Shown here piece after piece: positions 12,764-25,442 of a DNA stretch of 64,000 nt (position 1 is its first letter; each line of letters opens with the position of its first letter). Source of the stretch: Nephromyces sp. MM_2019 (Eukaryota; Apicomplexa; Aconoidasida; Nephromycida); contig JADHZB010001799.1 of the NCBI GenBank assembly GCA_015657535.1, positions 16,605 to 80,604 on the forward strand, in the 5' to 3' direction. The notes beneath the pieces were generated by a model. That model was not told the DNA's origin and did not search any database. It was given only the letters and a program-made list of their open reading frames with translations. Position numbers and translations under genes: made by a program.

Positions 12764-13623
12764 TCAAATTCCTTTAGTCTTTATATACATTTGGGGACCC
12801 GCTTTGTATGGATCCCATGAGTTTGTCACTTTCTGAGTTTTTATGCATTGTTCATCTAAGTCAACAATCTCCTCATAAACATTAAGGGCTTCTACCTTTC
12901 CCTGCACAGCTTCTGCATCTGTAACCCTTAATCTTAAGGTAAGCATGCAGGTGTAATATATAATTAAACCTAAGAATAGAGACAAAATAAGGGTAGAAAC
13001 TAAGGCAACCCATTCTGGATAGAAGCACCATATTCTTAGTACGTTAGAGGTATAAAAGGCCAGTAGTCCCGTAATAAAAAATGCAAAAATATAATTATGC
13101 TCCTGCCTTAAATTTTCAACAGCCTCATGTACAGAACGTGTTCCTTGAGGCCCCCTTAGTGCTAACCCGGGTCCCCACATACAGCAGAATGTTGTTATAA
13201 TTACAACACAAAGCTGCATACCCATTGATAAAGTTACTAAAAAAAGGTAGGATGTTTCTAAAGAGTATGAAAGGTCAGAGGGTAAAGTGCTAGATAACTG
13301 AGCAAATGAGAAACCGGCCAACAGTGCACCTAACAAGTTTATACATATTTTGCTTTAAAGTTTCTCCATAATATAACAAAAATTTACCTCCTATTGGCTA
13401 ATTACAAATACGAATCCTATAATAAAATTTTCTATTATCGAATTATTATCGAGAAAGCGAGATTCAATTGCACTAAAACCATACCTTACTGTTAATTTCA
13501 TTCATTACCTTGCTGTGAAAGTGTCCAGTAATTATTTATATACCAATCAAGCTCAAGCTGCCGGATTTCAATTTGCTCTCTGGCCACAGACGTCACAACT
13601 TGATTTTTATAGAGTTGGAGCAT
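12764..13623 (-). CDS. four-span membrane protein, Orai-like topology
   Basis: I propose a 237-residue protein from three exons: 13623-13509, a 10-nt micro-exon at 13397-13388, and 13352-12764. The phases agree (38 codons +1, +10, then +1), but the micro-exon is a hand prediction. The sure part is the last exon, about 196 codons. After an N-terminal Gln/Leu-rich helix come four hydrophobic spans: LLGALLAGFSFAQL; YLFLVTLSMGMQLCVVIITT; EHNYIFAFFITGLLAFYTSN; VALVSTLILSLFLGLIIYYT. It ends in a charged tail. The order short span, TM2, loop, an E/H-rich entry to TM3, short loop, TM4 resembles the Orai (CRAC channel) family, which conducts calcium at the plasma membrane. I could not find an unambiguous equivalent of the pore glutamate, so function is a guess; an unrelated tetraspanning protein remains possible. 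Confidence 0.6.
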
Positions 13624-16600
13624 TTCGATGCTGAATTTCAATTATTCTATAATAAAATTTTGATAATCAAATATTATTTATTGATGGAATAAGTAATTGA
13701 TGAAATTTTCCTTTAATTTGAGCCAAAATAGTTTCTAAGGTGTATTAGTTGTATGCTTTAATATACTAAAATATTTTCCAAACAGTAAATTGCTGCAACT
13801 TATATTATATGTTTTGGTAGTTTTGGCAATAATTAAAATTGAAAGTCTAAAACACATAATTGTTTTAAAAATAATAAAATTAAATGCATCTATTCACATT
13901 GTCAAAAATAAAGAAAAGAAAATTAATTGAAACCTATATGTTGCTGAGAAAAGCTCAATTTCTGAAATGAATTAGTCAATTTGTTACTTATTTAAGGTAA
14001 AATTTACATACTACTTAGCCATCCTGTTGTACCATTATGTAGCTTTTTACTATTAAAAAAAAACTGAAGCGAGACTTAGAAAAAAGACGTTATTTTTAGA
14101 GCATCAATTCATTGTCCAATTTAGCTTTTGTGATTTAATTAATTTATAATCTTTTATTGAAACAGAATTATTTACTCATGTTTTAGTTATAATATTATGA
14201 TAAGTGTAGAGTTCTATATAGTGAACTGAATAAATGAAATAAATGGTTTGCAAACTCGAATAATAAAAAATTTATTTACCAATCACATATTTCAAAGATT
14301 GCAGAGAATTAACATAGCCTACAAAACTTTCAACATTCTAATATTATTTAAGTCTACTTCAGATAACAACTGATCTCCATATCTTAAATTGATTAGTACA
14401 ATTTATATGAATAGTAAATTAGAGCTTAAAAAAATAAGGTATCAAGAAAGTTTTATGCTCGAATATTAACTAAGTTCTTATATAGTAAACAATTTTAACT
14501 TAGTATCTTAAAAAAAATCAATTTAACAATTTTTCTGGTTAATTTCGAGACTTTATTAATCTGATCAAAGGTCTTAAATATCAGTATTTTCTGAAATTTT
14601 AGGGGGTAAATTGAGTGGTGATTTGAGAGGCAATTATCATTTTTTCATTCTTTAAGATTGCAATTACTCTGAAATCCTCTTTATAATTCATTTATGGGTT
14701 GATTTATTCTTTAAGGATTATTATAAAAGGATGCTTAAGAATATTTATTTCAAAAGAAATGTACTTCGAGCTTTTATTTTCTATTGAGTTCCCCTTAAGA
14801 AGTTTAAGAAACTAGTTTATATGCTCGTTAAATAATATATTTGCTATTTTAATTCTAGCAAATGACTCACTAAATTGTATTCTGCATTTTGTTAGCCAAA
14901 AGGGTAATATTTTCTGGGAATAGCTTGAGTTATCAAATATGATAGTTCTTTTTATATTACGAAACTCTATTCAAATTAACAATTTCAATCGTATTCAATT
15001 AAAAGAGTGCATTTTTAGATCTATTTTGTTGCATAACATCTATTCAACAAATGCAATCCACATTACAACAGCACACCTCTGTAAAGCAATTAGATAAATA
15101 CTCCAAATAAATTTTTTAATCTTAACCTTTTGAATCCCCAAAGACTAAATAGCATCCCATGAAGTTTAATACCTTTATAGAAGAAGCTTATTCCTAAAAA
15201 GTTATATATACACTACCTTTTAAACCTAGAAGAGCAATTTTAAATGTAGCTTGAACTTTAAAAAATCTAGAAATGAAAATATAATCATAAGTGTTTTACA
15301 ATAAGAATTTAGAAAATGTGAAGCTTAATGCTGTCAAGCCTTAAGTATTTATTACTAGCGAGCATGAAAAAAGTCTACTATCTGATATTGTGTGTTGTGT
15401 ATCTTCTTCCTGTAGAACTTAGGAGTTCAGGGGTATGTAATAAGATATAAATATTGGCTGTTGCGAATATTTAATATAGTGGTATTTTTTCAATTAGAAA
15501 TAAGGCGAACAATTATTCTCCGAGTAAATACACATTGTGTTAATGATGTATGAAATATTCCAAGACCAACAGGGGACACCTGAGGAGTCTTGAAAAAAAT
15601 CGATTGTGAGAACTGATGAGTAAGCAAGCAACTCAAGCTCAATAAGACACTGTACACCCTAATGATGTAAAACATTTATGATTTTTACCGACTCCCCCTT
15701 TGACCTGTACAATTTATTTATATTTCCATAAATTAAGTTATTGGTAAAAGGAGCTCAGCCTTGTGTACATTGTGCCTTGATAAAGTGATTTAAAAGCAAA
15801 TATTGTGTAAAAGTTTTCAACTTTATAGTATGACCGCGTATCGTGCTATTCAAAAGTATAAAAATTTAATTAGATACAATTTGTAAACCTAAATTTTCAT
15901 TCCTCAGGGGCATCATATATTGTGTTGAGTTACTCATAAACATTAATTTTTGAGTGTTAGTCACTTATGAACAAAATTAGTATAAAAGCTATCAGAAAGT
16001 AAGGATGAAAGCTTATGTTTAAAATTAAATATCTAAAAATAATAAGCGAGGCCACAAAAATGGTTCCTAAGAGCGTTGTTTATCTATTAATCGGGATGTT
16101 TTTTGAAAATCAACTTTAATTGGTCACATTTTTTAAAACTTAAGGTCCCATATATAAAAAAGCATTCATTGGGTCTGGTATATTGTAAGGTACTAAACAT
16201 TTTAACAATATAGCTTTCAGAGAGAAAATAAGCAATGAGAGTTAGTTGCATATCAATAGCTTAATTTTTTAAACAGAAATTAAAAACCCTAAAAGGGAAA
16301 CTACTACTTCTTGTAGGTAAGATTTTCTCTGGATACTCATACTTTAAGAGACAGTATTAATGGCATTTTAACTCTTCTCCAAGACAACATTTTTTAGCTT
16401 ATGAAGTATTAGTTTAATTTCAACCCGAAGGATAAGCTCACGATTTTATAATTTTTTATAAAGATTTGCAGTTATGTGGTTTTATAAAGTTTATGTTATC
16501 TTGGCAATAGGACATAAGATTCTTATTATTAACGAGTTAACATTGTTGAATTTTAGAGCCACGTAAAATATTATGAAAAATATAATACCATTTTTGATAA

Positions 16601-18289
16601 TCGATAGTCTCATAGGTGGTTTCGCTCACAACTTGTATTAATTCAGTGGATTGAGCTAAGTAGAACAAATGAGTATTAGCTAATAACACGTTTTTACAAA
16701 ACAATAGCATAAAATAATCCATTTGAGAAGATCTGGAAGCAAGCTTTTGCAATAATTACATAACCTGATAGACCCAAGGGTTATATAAATCATGCTTACA
16801 CAACACCTAATCAAATTATAAAAATTTACATAACCTTAACCGAAGTTAAGCTGTGTCTTGTTGAGAGTAGATGCTTATTTATAAATAACTGATTCTAGGA
16901 TATATCAAAATTGTTTCTAAATATTAAAATTGATCGGTGCCTTAATTATTAAACCTCAACAACTAGTAGGTCACATTCGATTAATACAAAGGTATGTAGG
17001 CTATAAAATTAATTGGTAAAATAAAAGAAATTTAGTATATCAAAAAAAAATCTGACAAGGCATAATCTCCATATATATTGAGCTTTCCTTTTATTTAGAA
17101 TTTCATAAATGCTTTTAAATTAAGAATTTTACACACACTAGTATTTATTTAAACCTCAGGTATAGTTGTTTGATGTTTTACATATTGTCAGACAAGTCTT
17201 GATTCACCCTAAGCTATCAATTTGCTTTAGATTTTTGCCAAGGTTAGAACTAGGAATATATGAAAAAAATGCAAGTGATTCCTAAAATGTTACTCTGAAC
17301 AACTCTGAAGATTGTTACATGGGCAGCTAAAAAGTAAATGCGTCAGTGCATATATATAAGGTGTTTATTTATGTTGCGCAACGTTAGTTTCACTATGTTT
17401 AAAAAATTATGTTTTGCAAGTGTAGAAATACCTTGCTTACACTCGATAGTTTTCTCTATGTAGTTAAATATGGAAAAGTTTTGTTTGCTAACGAACGACA
17501 ACGCATTCTAGACGCATCAATAAACAAATAGAAAAAAAGCTAATTACATGTTTGATTCGTAGAAGGAAATCTCAAATTTATTCTAGATGGAAATGATTTA
17601 ATTTTAAAGCTGGAGAATTTGTTATATTAGATAAAATGGTTTCAAGGATAATTCGTATTTATTGGTTGCTTCTTCCCCTTTCCTCCTCTTGTCTCCTAGA
17701 ACAATATCCTTTTAATTTCAACATAATGTTTTTATTTTGTATTTCATCCTAAATTAACTATTAATTTCTAATTTATTAATCCAAATAGACGTTATTTAGT
17801 TTACATTTGTGGTATAGATAACTAATAATTAATAAATACCTACTATTAAATCTTTCTTTCACAAAATAATTAACTAAATCTAATAAAATTGTCTGAAGCC
17901 AATAAAAAAAATTTATAATTTAAAACCCTTTGTGTTTAATTTTCTTGTTTTAAATTCTTTAATTTCATCCTGAATATAAATCTTAAATTCCTTTGTAACA
18001 GGTAATATTGAATGACTGAATAACACAGTGAACGACTACTAACTAGCAAATAAATAAATATATATCCTTCACATTTGGTATAAACCCACTTTCGACTATA
18101 ATTTTAGACCCTTAATATTTTTTGCATTTTAAATTAAGATATTTTTATTAGAAGTAGAAAAAGACATTGACTTATTATTGACATTTTTCTATAAAATTTG
18201 TACACATTTTACACTCCACAACATCTGGATCTTTATTTTCCTAAGTTAAAGGACATCGTAATTTTTAATAGCCTATTTTTCCCCTTAGA
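13624..18289. other. 4.7-kb gene-poor gap with one candidate signal-peptide exon
   Basis: Mostly A+T-rich sequence. The one segment that attracts attention is 15364-15432 on the plus strand: an ATG followed by MKKVYYLILCVVYLLPVELR, a textbook signal peptide, ending at a good donor (GGG|GTATGT). I could not find a convincing downstream exon; acceptors near 15496-15503 lead to a stop within 12-20 codons. The opposite strand also has a 61-codon frame (15675-15490) starting with a hydrophobic stretch. Nothing else is supported. Confidence 0.35.
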
Positions 18290-18765
18290 ATGGCCCCATC
18301 CAAGTCACCCACACCCAAGAAGGGTTATGTCACCAATAATATAAGAAAAGGCTATTCCAAAGCAATGACTGTCCCATCAAATCCAGCAGCGTAATCCTCA
18401 TTTTATAATATAGTATATAGGACAAGTTGGAAATTTAAAAACTTCAATTATTTTTTGCTTGCTTATGTATTCTTCCCTAAGCAATAATCTAACAGCATCT
18501 ACATTTAGAATTTTATCATTTCAGAAAGTTTTTTATTATTTCTTCCATTTGCAGAATACCCAAAAAGGCTACAACTGTTAAGAAAACAATATCTAAGAAA
18601 ACTTCAACTGCAAAAAAAGTGCCCCTGCTCGTGACTGGTCTAGCACCAGACATGAAACACAAGAAATCTGCTGCTAAGGCTACCACAAAGAAGGCTGCAC
18701 CAAAAAAGGCTAAAAAGCCAGCTGCTAAAAAGAGTGCAACCAAAAAGAAGGCTAAAAAGAACTAA
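18290..18765 (+). CDS. small lysine/alanine-rich basic protein, linker-histone H1-like
   Basis: Two exons (18290-18390 and 18555-18765, intron GT-AG of 164 nt, phase 2) give a 103-residue protein made largely of Lys, Ala, Thr, Ser and Pro, with repeated AAK and KKA units and the ending KKSATKKKAKKN. It starts MAPSKSPTPKKGYVTNN; the SP/TP-K sites are typical of H1 tails and could be phosphorylated. There is no winged-helix domain, as in the tail-only H1-like proteins of many protists. The expected role is chromatin compaction in the nucleus, inferred from composition only. A pyrimidine tract ending ccccttag directly before the ATG suggests a further intron in the 5' UTR. It is convergent with the PROPPIN gene. 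Confidence 0.75.
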
Positions 18766-19514
18766 ACAATTTAAAGAATAATTGATTATTTTGTTCGGCT
18801 AATTCAAGTTTCTTAGATAAAGCAATCCATCCTTTCGTTTTAGTCATGAAAATTCTCAGATCAATATCGTGAAATTTTGCTCGTCAACTTTCTTAAGATT
18901 AAATCGAGTTACTATTTTTCTTATGACTAAATAGGACTGTTCAAACTTTCTAATAACTTGTAATAAATATAACCTTCAGTCCTTAAAATTCTTATAATGA
19001 TTGTGTAAATTTAGATATTTTTAATCCCTTTTTTAATCATAAAAGTGCTGTTTTGTTTTTTCATTATTATTTTACAAATACGAACAGCAAGAATTGAAAA
19101 TAGAAAAAAGGATTGACTAACAAGAAAGAACTACAGAGCTGGTTTTTTTGACAAATATCATTTTGTAAACTTAAGTGATACTAATATAGTTTCTGTAGAT
19201 AAAAGATCTAGCATTGAGTGGACAAGTCTAAAGACATCTTGAATGCAACACAATGAATATTTTAGCCATTGTATTAAAAATCGATTAGCATTACCTTGCT
19301 GATATTTTCTGCATTCAATGTAAATTAGAGCATGTAAAAGTGGTGATTATTTGAATTGTAATGTTTTTGAAAAGTTAAATATATGATTTTATTAATAACC
19401 TTGATTGAATTTACTTATTAAATAAAATTGCCCGTGATAGGAGATACTCATCACGTATTCTGTATTTTCATATTAGATAAAAGTTTTATTCATATGATTA
19501 TGGTTATGCAAAAG
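18766..19514. other. convergent 3' intergenic region
   Basis: About 750 bp between two gene ends pointing at each other. It should carry both polyadenylation regions. I see no gene. Confidence 0.5.
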
Positions 19515-21708
19515 CTATGTCCAGCTCAAATGTTGGTACATATTCGATAAATTCAAGTAAAACAAGCTTAATAAATACGCAGTGGTTTAATTTTATAAAA
19601 GGAATTGTATACGCATACCTTGCTTCCTCATACTTTTCAGGAGAAAACTCATATAAATAGGCACACCCAGCATGGCAGGCTATAAAAATCTACCAAATTA
19701 AAATATAGGATTTCTAGATTTAAATTTGATTTATATTGTTATTGAAAGATGAAGTTGGCATGCTATATTTATAATGTAAACATTTGTATAATTTTACTTC
19801 AAATTTTTCTTTAGAATTCTGATCCAAAATATTTTCCAAAATAATAGCTATGGATGGAAGTGAGCTGCAAGGCTGACCCAGATTCAACCAAGATATACAT
19901 TGAAAAGTAGCTATTACTTCTTTATATGAATTTGGTAGATAATTTAACAATGATGAGAAAGATAAGTGGCAAAAATTCTTAATTGAATCCAGGTAAATCC
20001 TTGAATATGACGACATATCATAATAAAATGATTTATTCGTTTCCAAGCTGTGAAAAGAGTTTGAAAGTAAAAAACTTAGGAACTATCTGCATATGCTTGT
20101 AATGCTCTTTCGAACACTTGAAATTAACAGGGCTTAATTAAATATATAAGCTCGCTATAAATAAGCTCAGTGTGTAAAAATTTACCTTAGATCCGAGTCT
20201 TGATTTTGGTCATAATTTTCACAATTTAATTTATTATTAATACAGCATTCACTAATAGAATTCTCTTGTGTAATTGTTTTAAAAGTGTGTGTATCATTTT
20301 TGCTTTGGTCCATAAAACCAAGTTTGAAAACATAGACAGAGCCAGAAGACCCTAAAGTGTTTTAATGTTATCATACAAGTAAAGTTGTATTTAGATCCTA
20401 CAAGTGTTAAAGTACCTGTGGAAACAATATATCTACTGGAAGATGAAAAAGAAATCTGAAATAAAGTAATAGGTATTGTGCTCCTTCTAAGGCTATAAAG
20501 CCTTTGGAAGTCGGGGATTGACCAAATTCTTATTATAGTTCCCTATAACAGCACAATGCTTTGAAGCTTTAAGATATGCTCAAAAGGACTAGCTAGTATA
20601 CTGAGCTTTATTATAATTAAGGTTTTTATGCGTTTAATTTGAATATTTACCTTGATCGAAGCTGTTGCCAGCATTGTTGCAGACTTGTTAAAGCTCATTA
20701 GCTTCACAGGGCTTTTATGTGTATCAGCCTGACTTGGTATTTTTGAATTATAAGTATCAATTAATTCTATTTTCCCAGTCAACCTACACATATAAATAGC
20801 ATATTAATTTTTAATTATAAGCTAGTAAATCATCTTGATCTGTTCATTTTCCAATGCTTTTGAAGCCAAACATAAATCCTCATGCTTGAAATAACCATAT
20901 CAGAAAAAAGTTTTTTGAGTATATAAAAAAGAATGACTTGATAGCTTATATATTAGAATTTGTTAGAAGTAATTAATAGATTCTAACCTTGAAGCGGGAA
21001 TTACCAAATATCCATTTTCAAGAGATGTGCTTAAACAGCATACAAAAGGTGTACAAAAATAGTCAAATTCATGTTTAATTGTTCTTAAAAAAACAAGTGA
21101 CTCCAAATCATATATCCTTAAAGAATTTTCTAATCCTACTATGACCCTCCTAGGGTTCATTTTTACTGTGTGTATTGGAGAATTAAAAGAGAATGATGTG
21201 GATGCAGCTTTGGTATGGGTATTCCACATTATCAGGCATCTTGATGAAGTCTTATATCCGCTACTAGAACCTTTTGACAAAAGCTCAAACAAAGAAATAA
21301 TTTATTATACACATGTATTAGTAAGCATTAGAGCTATCATAAAATCATTTGCGAAAAAAAAAAAAAATCCACAGTAATAATAATGTTTACAGAAAGTGCT
21401 AGATAAACTATTCAATAATTATGAATTGTTTAAGCTGTCCAGGAAAACATCTTATTGTTAAAAATTTCAAACTTACCAACCAAGGCTATCAATTCATTTG
21501 GTGAAAGCATTTCTATTATACTAATTCCACCAATTAATTCTTTCGCAATTATTTTAAAAGGCTTTATAGAGTGTATGAAAAATCCATTTGTGGTCCCAAC
21601 AGTTAGGAATTCATTGTTATGGTTAAATCCTAAGAAGAGTATGTCAGAGAAATTACTTTGGTTATGATTAAGCGCTCTTTCCTCCATTCCTCTAATCTCA
21701 TCAATCAT
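19515..21708 (-). CDS. PROPPIN (Atg18/WIPI family) beta-propeller
   Basis: A seven-bladed WD-repeat protein that binds phosphatidylinositol 3-phosphate in autophagy and endolysosomal or apicoplast membrane traffic. Eight exons fit in phase: 21708-21477, 21270-20988, 20783-20651, 20542-20416, 20351-20186, 20047-19798, 19689-19619 and a short last exon ending at TAG 19515, for about 420 residues. Landmarks: LFLGFNHNNEFLTVGTTNGF (blade 1); LIALVG|GSSSGYKTSSRCLI|MWN, the family's ALVGGG...P..vmIWD; ENGYLVIPASR; SPVKLMSFNKSATMLATASI followed by KGTIIRIW; and YSLRRSTIPI, where the lipid-binding (F/L)RRG motif should be. Here it reads LRRS, so the Gly is replaced by Ser. Both arginines are kept. ACHAGCAYLYEF forms the final blade. 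The last 10-50 nt exon is the least certain part. Confidence 0.9.
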
Positions 21709-21774
21709 TCAAAAATGCGTTTCATATATGTTTTTAGAGATTAGTGAAGGATTACCTATTCAATTGAATATATA

Positions 21775-21779
21775 AATAA

Positions 21780-21810
<31 letters not shown>

Positions 21811-21836
21811 ATACATATATATAAATAAATTAAATA
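21775..21836. repeat. (TA)n-rich microsatellite
   Basis: An imperfect run of TATA and TAAATA repeats about 70 bp upstream of the PROPPIN start codon, with near-symmetrical halves that could extrude as a cruciform. It may contribute to the promoter or be neutral. Confidence 0.8.
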
Positions 21837-22081
21837 TTCATTTAAAAGCCATATTGATAATTCCTTGATGAAGATTCAGACAAGAAAAAAGTAAAGACGA
21901 TGAAAAATAAGTATTCTAATGCTCTGGAATCTTAATTTCAATGTGTTTTTGAAAAACTTTAATCAGACTATATTGATCCAAACTCTGTAAAAAGCTTATA
22001 AATTTATCGATATCTAATATGTCTGGAATACTGTGGATTTTTTAGTGTTTTGATAACAAACACTTTCAACTAAATTAATTA

Positions 22082-22429
22082 ATGAAATCTATATTTGATG
22101 TTTGCAAAGATATACTTTTGAGTATAATATTTGATATGGGTCTGTGTTGGTTTATGTACCATTTGATATGTGCTTTGCTGGATATTGCAAGGATGTCTGT
22201 ATGGGTAAGGTTGTTTTTGCATATATTTGTCTGCTCATATTTTAATTGAGTGTTAACTTGTTTATCTGGCTTTTTTTGTACATGAAAATGCTTGCATGTG
22301 AGAAAATAGGTGCGTGATTCTATATACTTTCAAATGAATACAATAAATACTATGGGTCTAATTTTCCCGCAAATAATATTCAAATTATTCTCAATGAAAA
22401 TGCACAAAAAGTGTAAAAACAATTGTTAA
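22082..22429 (+). CDS. candidate small two-exon membrane protein
   Basis: I do not recognise this protein. Exon 1 (22082-22204) is open for 41 codons from an ATG and ends at a good donor, TGG|GTAAGG. Exon 2 (22310-22429) begins after an AG acceptor, keeps phase 0, and runs 39 codons to TAA. The 80-residue product begins MKSIFDVCKDILLSIIFDMG, has two hydrophobic stretches in exon 1 and a shorter one in exon 2, and ends KMHKKCKNNC. Support is only the paired splice signals and matching phase; each half could be chance in A+T-rich DNA. It is divergent from the PROPPIN gene. Confidence 0.3.
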
Positions 22430-23693
22430 AACATAATAACATTTAAAGCATATCACGCCTATATTCAATTTTGAGTCATCTTTTAATTCATATTGTTAAG
22501 TAGATGGAAAATTTGAATTAAATTTTGAAATCTCAATTTATGTATGAAAATATGCACTTATACTAGAACAACAGCTGTCTATTTCGAATTGTTGACAATT
22601 GGTAATACTCAACAACTTTTCTCCCATAATATATAAACACCCTAAACTGCAAGTTAAGAAGCTAGCTGAAAATGTTGAAAGTCCTATTAGATATCATATA
22701 ATAAATATTTCATTCTAGTAAGTAATGTCGCAAGTTCTTAAGCAATGTATTTCATAGATATTATTTAGATAACTCCTATTTTATCATTAATTGAAGTTTT
22801 ATCATTATAGAATATCGAATTCCTTCGGAATCTTCTCAAAAGTGAGAGGATTTACCTATTTATATTACCACACTCACCCAAGATAAATTGAACCCTGAAA
22901 TCTCACATCAGAATATCATCCTGATTTTATTTAATAAGTTTGTTAGAAGTAGTTTAAAATTCTAAAATAAATATATACGTTGTAGATTACTAAATATAGA
23001 GAAATTTTTAGGTAGAGCTCCTTTTTCACCATTATTGAACAACGAGCTTAAGTATCTAATATAGAACCTCGTTTATTTTAACTAAAATTTAATAAATCCC
23101 ATTTATCAATTGTTAGCTATTGTTGTCCCTTAGATAAAATCTGTAATTAATTAGATTAAGAGATTTAAAATCCAATAAACTGTGGAGATATTCACTTTTG
23201 GTGATAACCACCCACAAATTATCGTTATATATTATGAGTTACAATTTATTGAATTTTAACTTTTCTAAAATTTTGATATCTAAAGCTTTCCAACAGACTA
23301 ATCTTTTAATATTAGTGATTTTCAAAACCTTATACTGAGAATAAATTTATTATAAAATTACTAGAAAAATCAAGCTTGTCAAGGTTGTTAATCAAAAAAG
23401 AGTATGGTATGATTTGAATCTTTTATTTAAAAAATTTAAGTATTTGTATCAAAAATCATTGTTAAAGTAAATAATTATCAAATCTATGGTTACTGGGCTA
23501 TTACGTATAAGAAAAGTGGAAATATCAAGTTGCTATAATGAGTGCTTATCTAAATTGAAGGGGTTTTCTCCATTATAAGCGAAAATTTCCAAAAATTTTG
23601 CAATTGTACAAATTGTTCTTAAGTTAGCAAAATTTTGAATCTTAGAACGAAAAATTATGTGTAGAATTTAATATTGAGATAAGGGGATGAAAT
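22430..23693. other. intergenic, no supported gene
   Basis: A spacer between the candidate small gene and the 3' end of the first Rab11 gene. I see only A+T-rich DNA. Confidence 0.45.
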
Positions 23694-24895
<1,202 letters not shown>

Positions 24896-25147
24896 TGTAA
24901 GAATTACAGGTTCGAGTTCTATCTGATAATGGTAAAATGTTGTAATGAAATAGATTAACAAAATAGATAAAAATTTTGAAAATAAGCTTGTTCATATCCA
25001 TCAATTATGATAAAAGAGGGTATGTTATGGATCTATCAAGGTGTATGCATAAATTAAAGGCGCACCTGGTTAGGATTTAAGAGGAGTAGGAGGGTGTAAT
25101 AGCAAATGCTCTAAAGAAACCTTAGATGATTATATTTTATTTTCGAG
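24896..25147. other. upstream region of Rab11 copy 1
   Basis: Short spacer. It contains two ATGs (25022, 25027) followed by a GT donor at 25041 that might belong to a first exon of the candidate gene at 25148, but I could not join them in phase. Confidence 0.3.
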
Positions 25148-25442
25148 AATGTTGATAGGAGATCTTTGATAAAAAAAGAAAATGTATATACAGATTTTTT
25201 TGAAATAATTAGTTCCTTTGGAGAAGATGAATTGGTGAGTGTTTAACAATTAAGAAGGGCTTAAGGAATTGGTGTTATTAATCAATTACCATGATTTAAT
25301 GTCTCAAGCTTGTGTGAGATTAATGCTGTGAGCAAAACAGAAGATTGAAGCAATTAGCTGCTGCAATATGTGCTATGAATCGGTTTATAAGTTAAAATGC
25401 CTTGATTGGTGCCGGCTTGCGCAAATACATATGGTTGATTAG
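25148..25442 (+). CDS. candidate partial gene with a cysteine-rich C-terminus
   Basis: I do not recognise this protein, and the start is missing. One exon (25148-25234, 29 codons, between an AG acceptor and the donor TTG|GTGAGT) reads with acidic and aromatic residues (VYTDFFEIISSFGEDEL). The next (25341-25442) begins after AG, is in the same phase, and encodes KIEAISCCNMCYESVYKLKC then LDWCRLAQ to TAG. The CxxC and CxxxC spacing could bind a metal. Matching phase and coding-like composition support a real gene between the two Rab11 copies, but a first exon with ATG was not found, and chance is possible. Confidence 0.3.

Noticed and set aside
16537..16752. A 71-codon minus-strand frame
   Set aside because: No ATG start at its beginning, no recognisable family and no matching splice partners found.
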